The notes beneath the pieces are model-generated. The model saw only the letters and a program-made list of their open reading frames with translations, was not told the DNA's origin and did not search any database. Shown here piece by piece: positions 6,324 through 7,615 of a DNA stretch of 7,615 nucleotides. This DNA comes from Synergistaceae bacterium. GTDB lineage: Bacteria > Synergistota > Synergistia > Synergistales > Aminobacteriaceae. The number at the start of each line of letters is the position of its first letter. Position 1 is the stretch's first letter. The stretch covers positions 1 through 7,615 of the forward strand of contig JAFSNU010000448.1 in the NCBI GenBank assembly GCA_017447325.1, given 5' to 3'. A program made the translations under genes and the position numbers.

Positions 6324-7615
6324 ATGAGCAATAACTGGGAAGTTATAGTATTTATTATTTATTTAATATTCATGCTCGCAATAGGCGTATGGTTTTTCTT
6401 CAAGAGCAAAGACCAGAGCGAGAAGGGATATTTTTTAGGCGGCCGTCAGGTCGGAGCTTGGGTTGCGGCGTTGTCAGCCGGAGCTTCGGACATGAGCGCA
6501 TGGGTGTTAATGGGTCTGCCGACTTCTATCTATGCGTTAGGCCTTGGACAAGTTTGGATCTCAGTGGGCTTGGCCGTTGGATATACTTTAAGCTGGATTT
6601 ACGAAGCGCCGAGACTTCGCGCGTTCTCGATCGAGGCCAACGACTCTATCACGATACCGCAATATTTAACTAATCGCTTTTTGTCAAGTTCAAAAATTTT
6701 GCAGGTTATCTCGGCAATAGTATTTTTACTTGCTTATACTATATATTCCGCCTCGAGCATTAAGGCCTGCGGAACTTTATTTAACACGGTGACGGGCATT
6801 GACGCGCAGAGTGCAATGTATATCTCAGCTGTAATTATAGTCGGCTATACTTTCTTGGGCGGGTTCTCAGCTGTCACATGGACGGATTTCTTTCAAGGCA
6901 TGTTAGTATTAGCAGCAATGTTTATAGTGCCTTTAGCGGCGGCGGCAATGCTTGAGCCTAATGCCGGAGCAAATATTATAGAGCAGACACCCGGCTTCTG
7001 GAACGCGTTTGCGGACTGGCGCGAAATTATTTCCGGCTTTGGATGGGGCTTAGGCTATTTCGGAATGCCGCATATTATAATAAGATTTATGGCGATTAAG
7101 TCTCAGCATGAATTAAGAAAGTCGGCAAAGATAGGCATTACTTGGACTGTGTTAATAGTTTTATTTGCAGGTTTAGTCGGAGTGATAGGCCGCATGTTTA
7201 TAGGCTTTGACGAGAACGTTAATAATAACTCGCTTGTATTTATAGTAATGGCCCGCAGAATTTTCCCGGCTGTAATATCAGGCGTGCTGCTCTCGGCTGT
7301 ATTAGCGGCGGCGATGAGTACGGCGGACAGTCAGTTATTAGCTGCGGCGTCAGCTTTTGCCAGCGACGTTTACAGGCCTGTTATTCGTCACGACAAAGTC
7401 GGCAATAGCGAGATGTTATGGGTAGGCCGTCTCGTAGTTTTAGCTATAGCAATCGCAGCTTTAATATTAGCTTCAAGTCCGAATGCCGGTTCTATAATGT
7501 CTTTAGTCTCTAATGCTTGGGGAGTGTTCGGAGCGGCGTTCGGCCCGGCAATTATGCTGAGCTTATTCTGGAGACGCATGACGTTCTCCGGAGCTGCCGC
7601 AGGAATTTTCACCGG
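6324..7615 (+). CDS. putP: Sodium/proline symporter (SSS family), 3' end cut by window edge
   Basis: This inner-membrane transporter imports proline driven by the Na+ gradient. The first 430 residues are in the window with no stop; E. coli PutP has 502, so about 70 are missing. The sequence is hydrophobic throughout and tracks PutP from end to end: GYFLGGRQVGAWVAALSAGASDMSAW (35-60), TWTDFFQG, GWGLGYFGMPHII (240-252), LLSAVLAAAMST (322-333) and SNAWGVFGAAFGPAIML near the end. Residues equivalent to the E. coli functional positions are kept: Asp56 and Ser58 (Asp55, Ser57), Tyr141 (Tyr140), Trp241, Tyr245 and Pro249 (Trp244, Tyr248, Pro252), and Ser332-Thr333 (Ser340-Thr341). These argue for proline rather than another SSS substrate. 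The start ATG has AAGGAG 11 bases upstream. Proline could serve as nutrient or osmoprotectant; no putA is in view. The preceding IclR-type gene is the probable regulator. Confidence 0.94.
   Translation, partial: MSNNWEVIVFIIYLIFMLAIGVWFFFKSKDQSEKGYFLGGRQVGAWVAALSAGASDMSAWVLMGLPTSIYALGLGQVWISVGLAVGYTLSWIYEAPRLRAFSIEANDSITIPQYLTNRFLSSSKILQVISAIVFLLAYTIYSASSIKACGTLFNTVTGIDAQSAMYISAVIIVGYTFLGGFSAVTWTDFFQGMLVLAAMFIVPLAAAAMLEPNAGANIIEQTPGFWNAFADWREIISGFGWGLGYFGMPHIIIRFMAIKSQHELRKSAKIGITWTVLIVLFAGLVGVIGRMFIGFDENVNNNSLVFIVMARRIFPAVISGVLLSAVLAAAMSTADSQLLAAASAFASDVYRPVIRHDKVGNSEMLWVGRLVVLAIAIAALILASSPNAGSIMSLVSNAWGVFGAAFGPAIMLSLFWRRMTFSGAAAGIFT

Noticed and set aside
6389..6673. Plus-strand open frame of 94 residues
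   Set aside because: It overlaps putP in another frame. The putP frame gives a full SSS-family match here, so this one is a shadow.
7388..7612. Minus-strand open frame of 74 residues near the right edge
   Set aside because: It is antisense to the conserved C-terminal part of PutP and has no supporting signals.

Overview
The window reads as an ordinary chromosomal segment of a bacterium with moderately GC-balanced genes separated by extremely AT-rich spacers. It holds two minus-strand genes (a partial ptsI and ptsH) and four plus-strand genes (an MscS-family channel, speE, an IclR-type regulator and a 3'-truncated putP). The channel protein has a signal peptide and a roughly 480-residue extracytoplasmic helical region ahead of its pore. 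This fits a diderm (double-membrane) cell best. HPr carries the regulatory Ser46, a feature common in Firmicutes and some other phyla. A diderm anaerobe such as a member of the Synergistota or Negativicutes is one reasonable guess, but the sequence does not settle the taxonomy.

Layout: positions 1-1737 (minus strand) are a ptsH-ptsI operon encoding the general phosphotransferase proteins HPr and Enzyme I. Enzyme I runs off the left edge before its C-terminal end. Positions 1738-1866 are a divergent spacer made almost only of A and T. Positions 1867-4263 encode the mechanosensitive channel, which starts at TTG and is followed by a clear intrinsic terminator at 4291-4323. Positions 4391-5257 encode a spermidine synthase-like aminopropyltransferase. 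Positions 5406-6251 encode the IclR-family regulator, preceded by a perfect extended -10 promoter element. From 6324 to the right edge lies a Na+/proline symporter of the SSS family in which the known Na+ and proline ligand positions are retained.

How they fit together: HPr and EI form the PEP-driven phosphorelay that energises sugar uptake and, through Ser46, may feed carbon regulation. The regulator and proline symporter lie together with no visible terminator between them and may be an autoregulated amino-acid uptake unit. The channel and the proline transporter are both compatible with osmotic adaptation, but nothing in the sequence links them in regulation. SpeE belongs to polyamine synthesis and stands alone here, with no decarboxylase partner in view.

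No RNA genes, insertion sequences, CRISPR arrays or phage genes were seen. No previously undescribed system was evident. The points most worth a second look are the active-site substitutions in the aminopropyltransferase, the architecture of the channel, the IclR-putP pairing with an inverted repeat at its promoter, and the A/T-only spacers.
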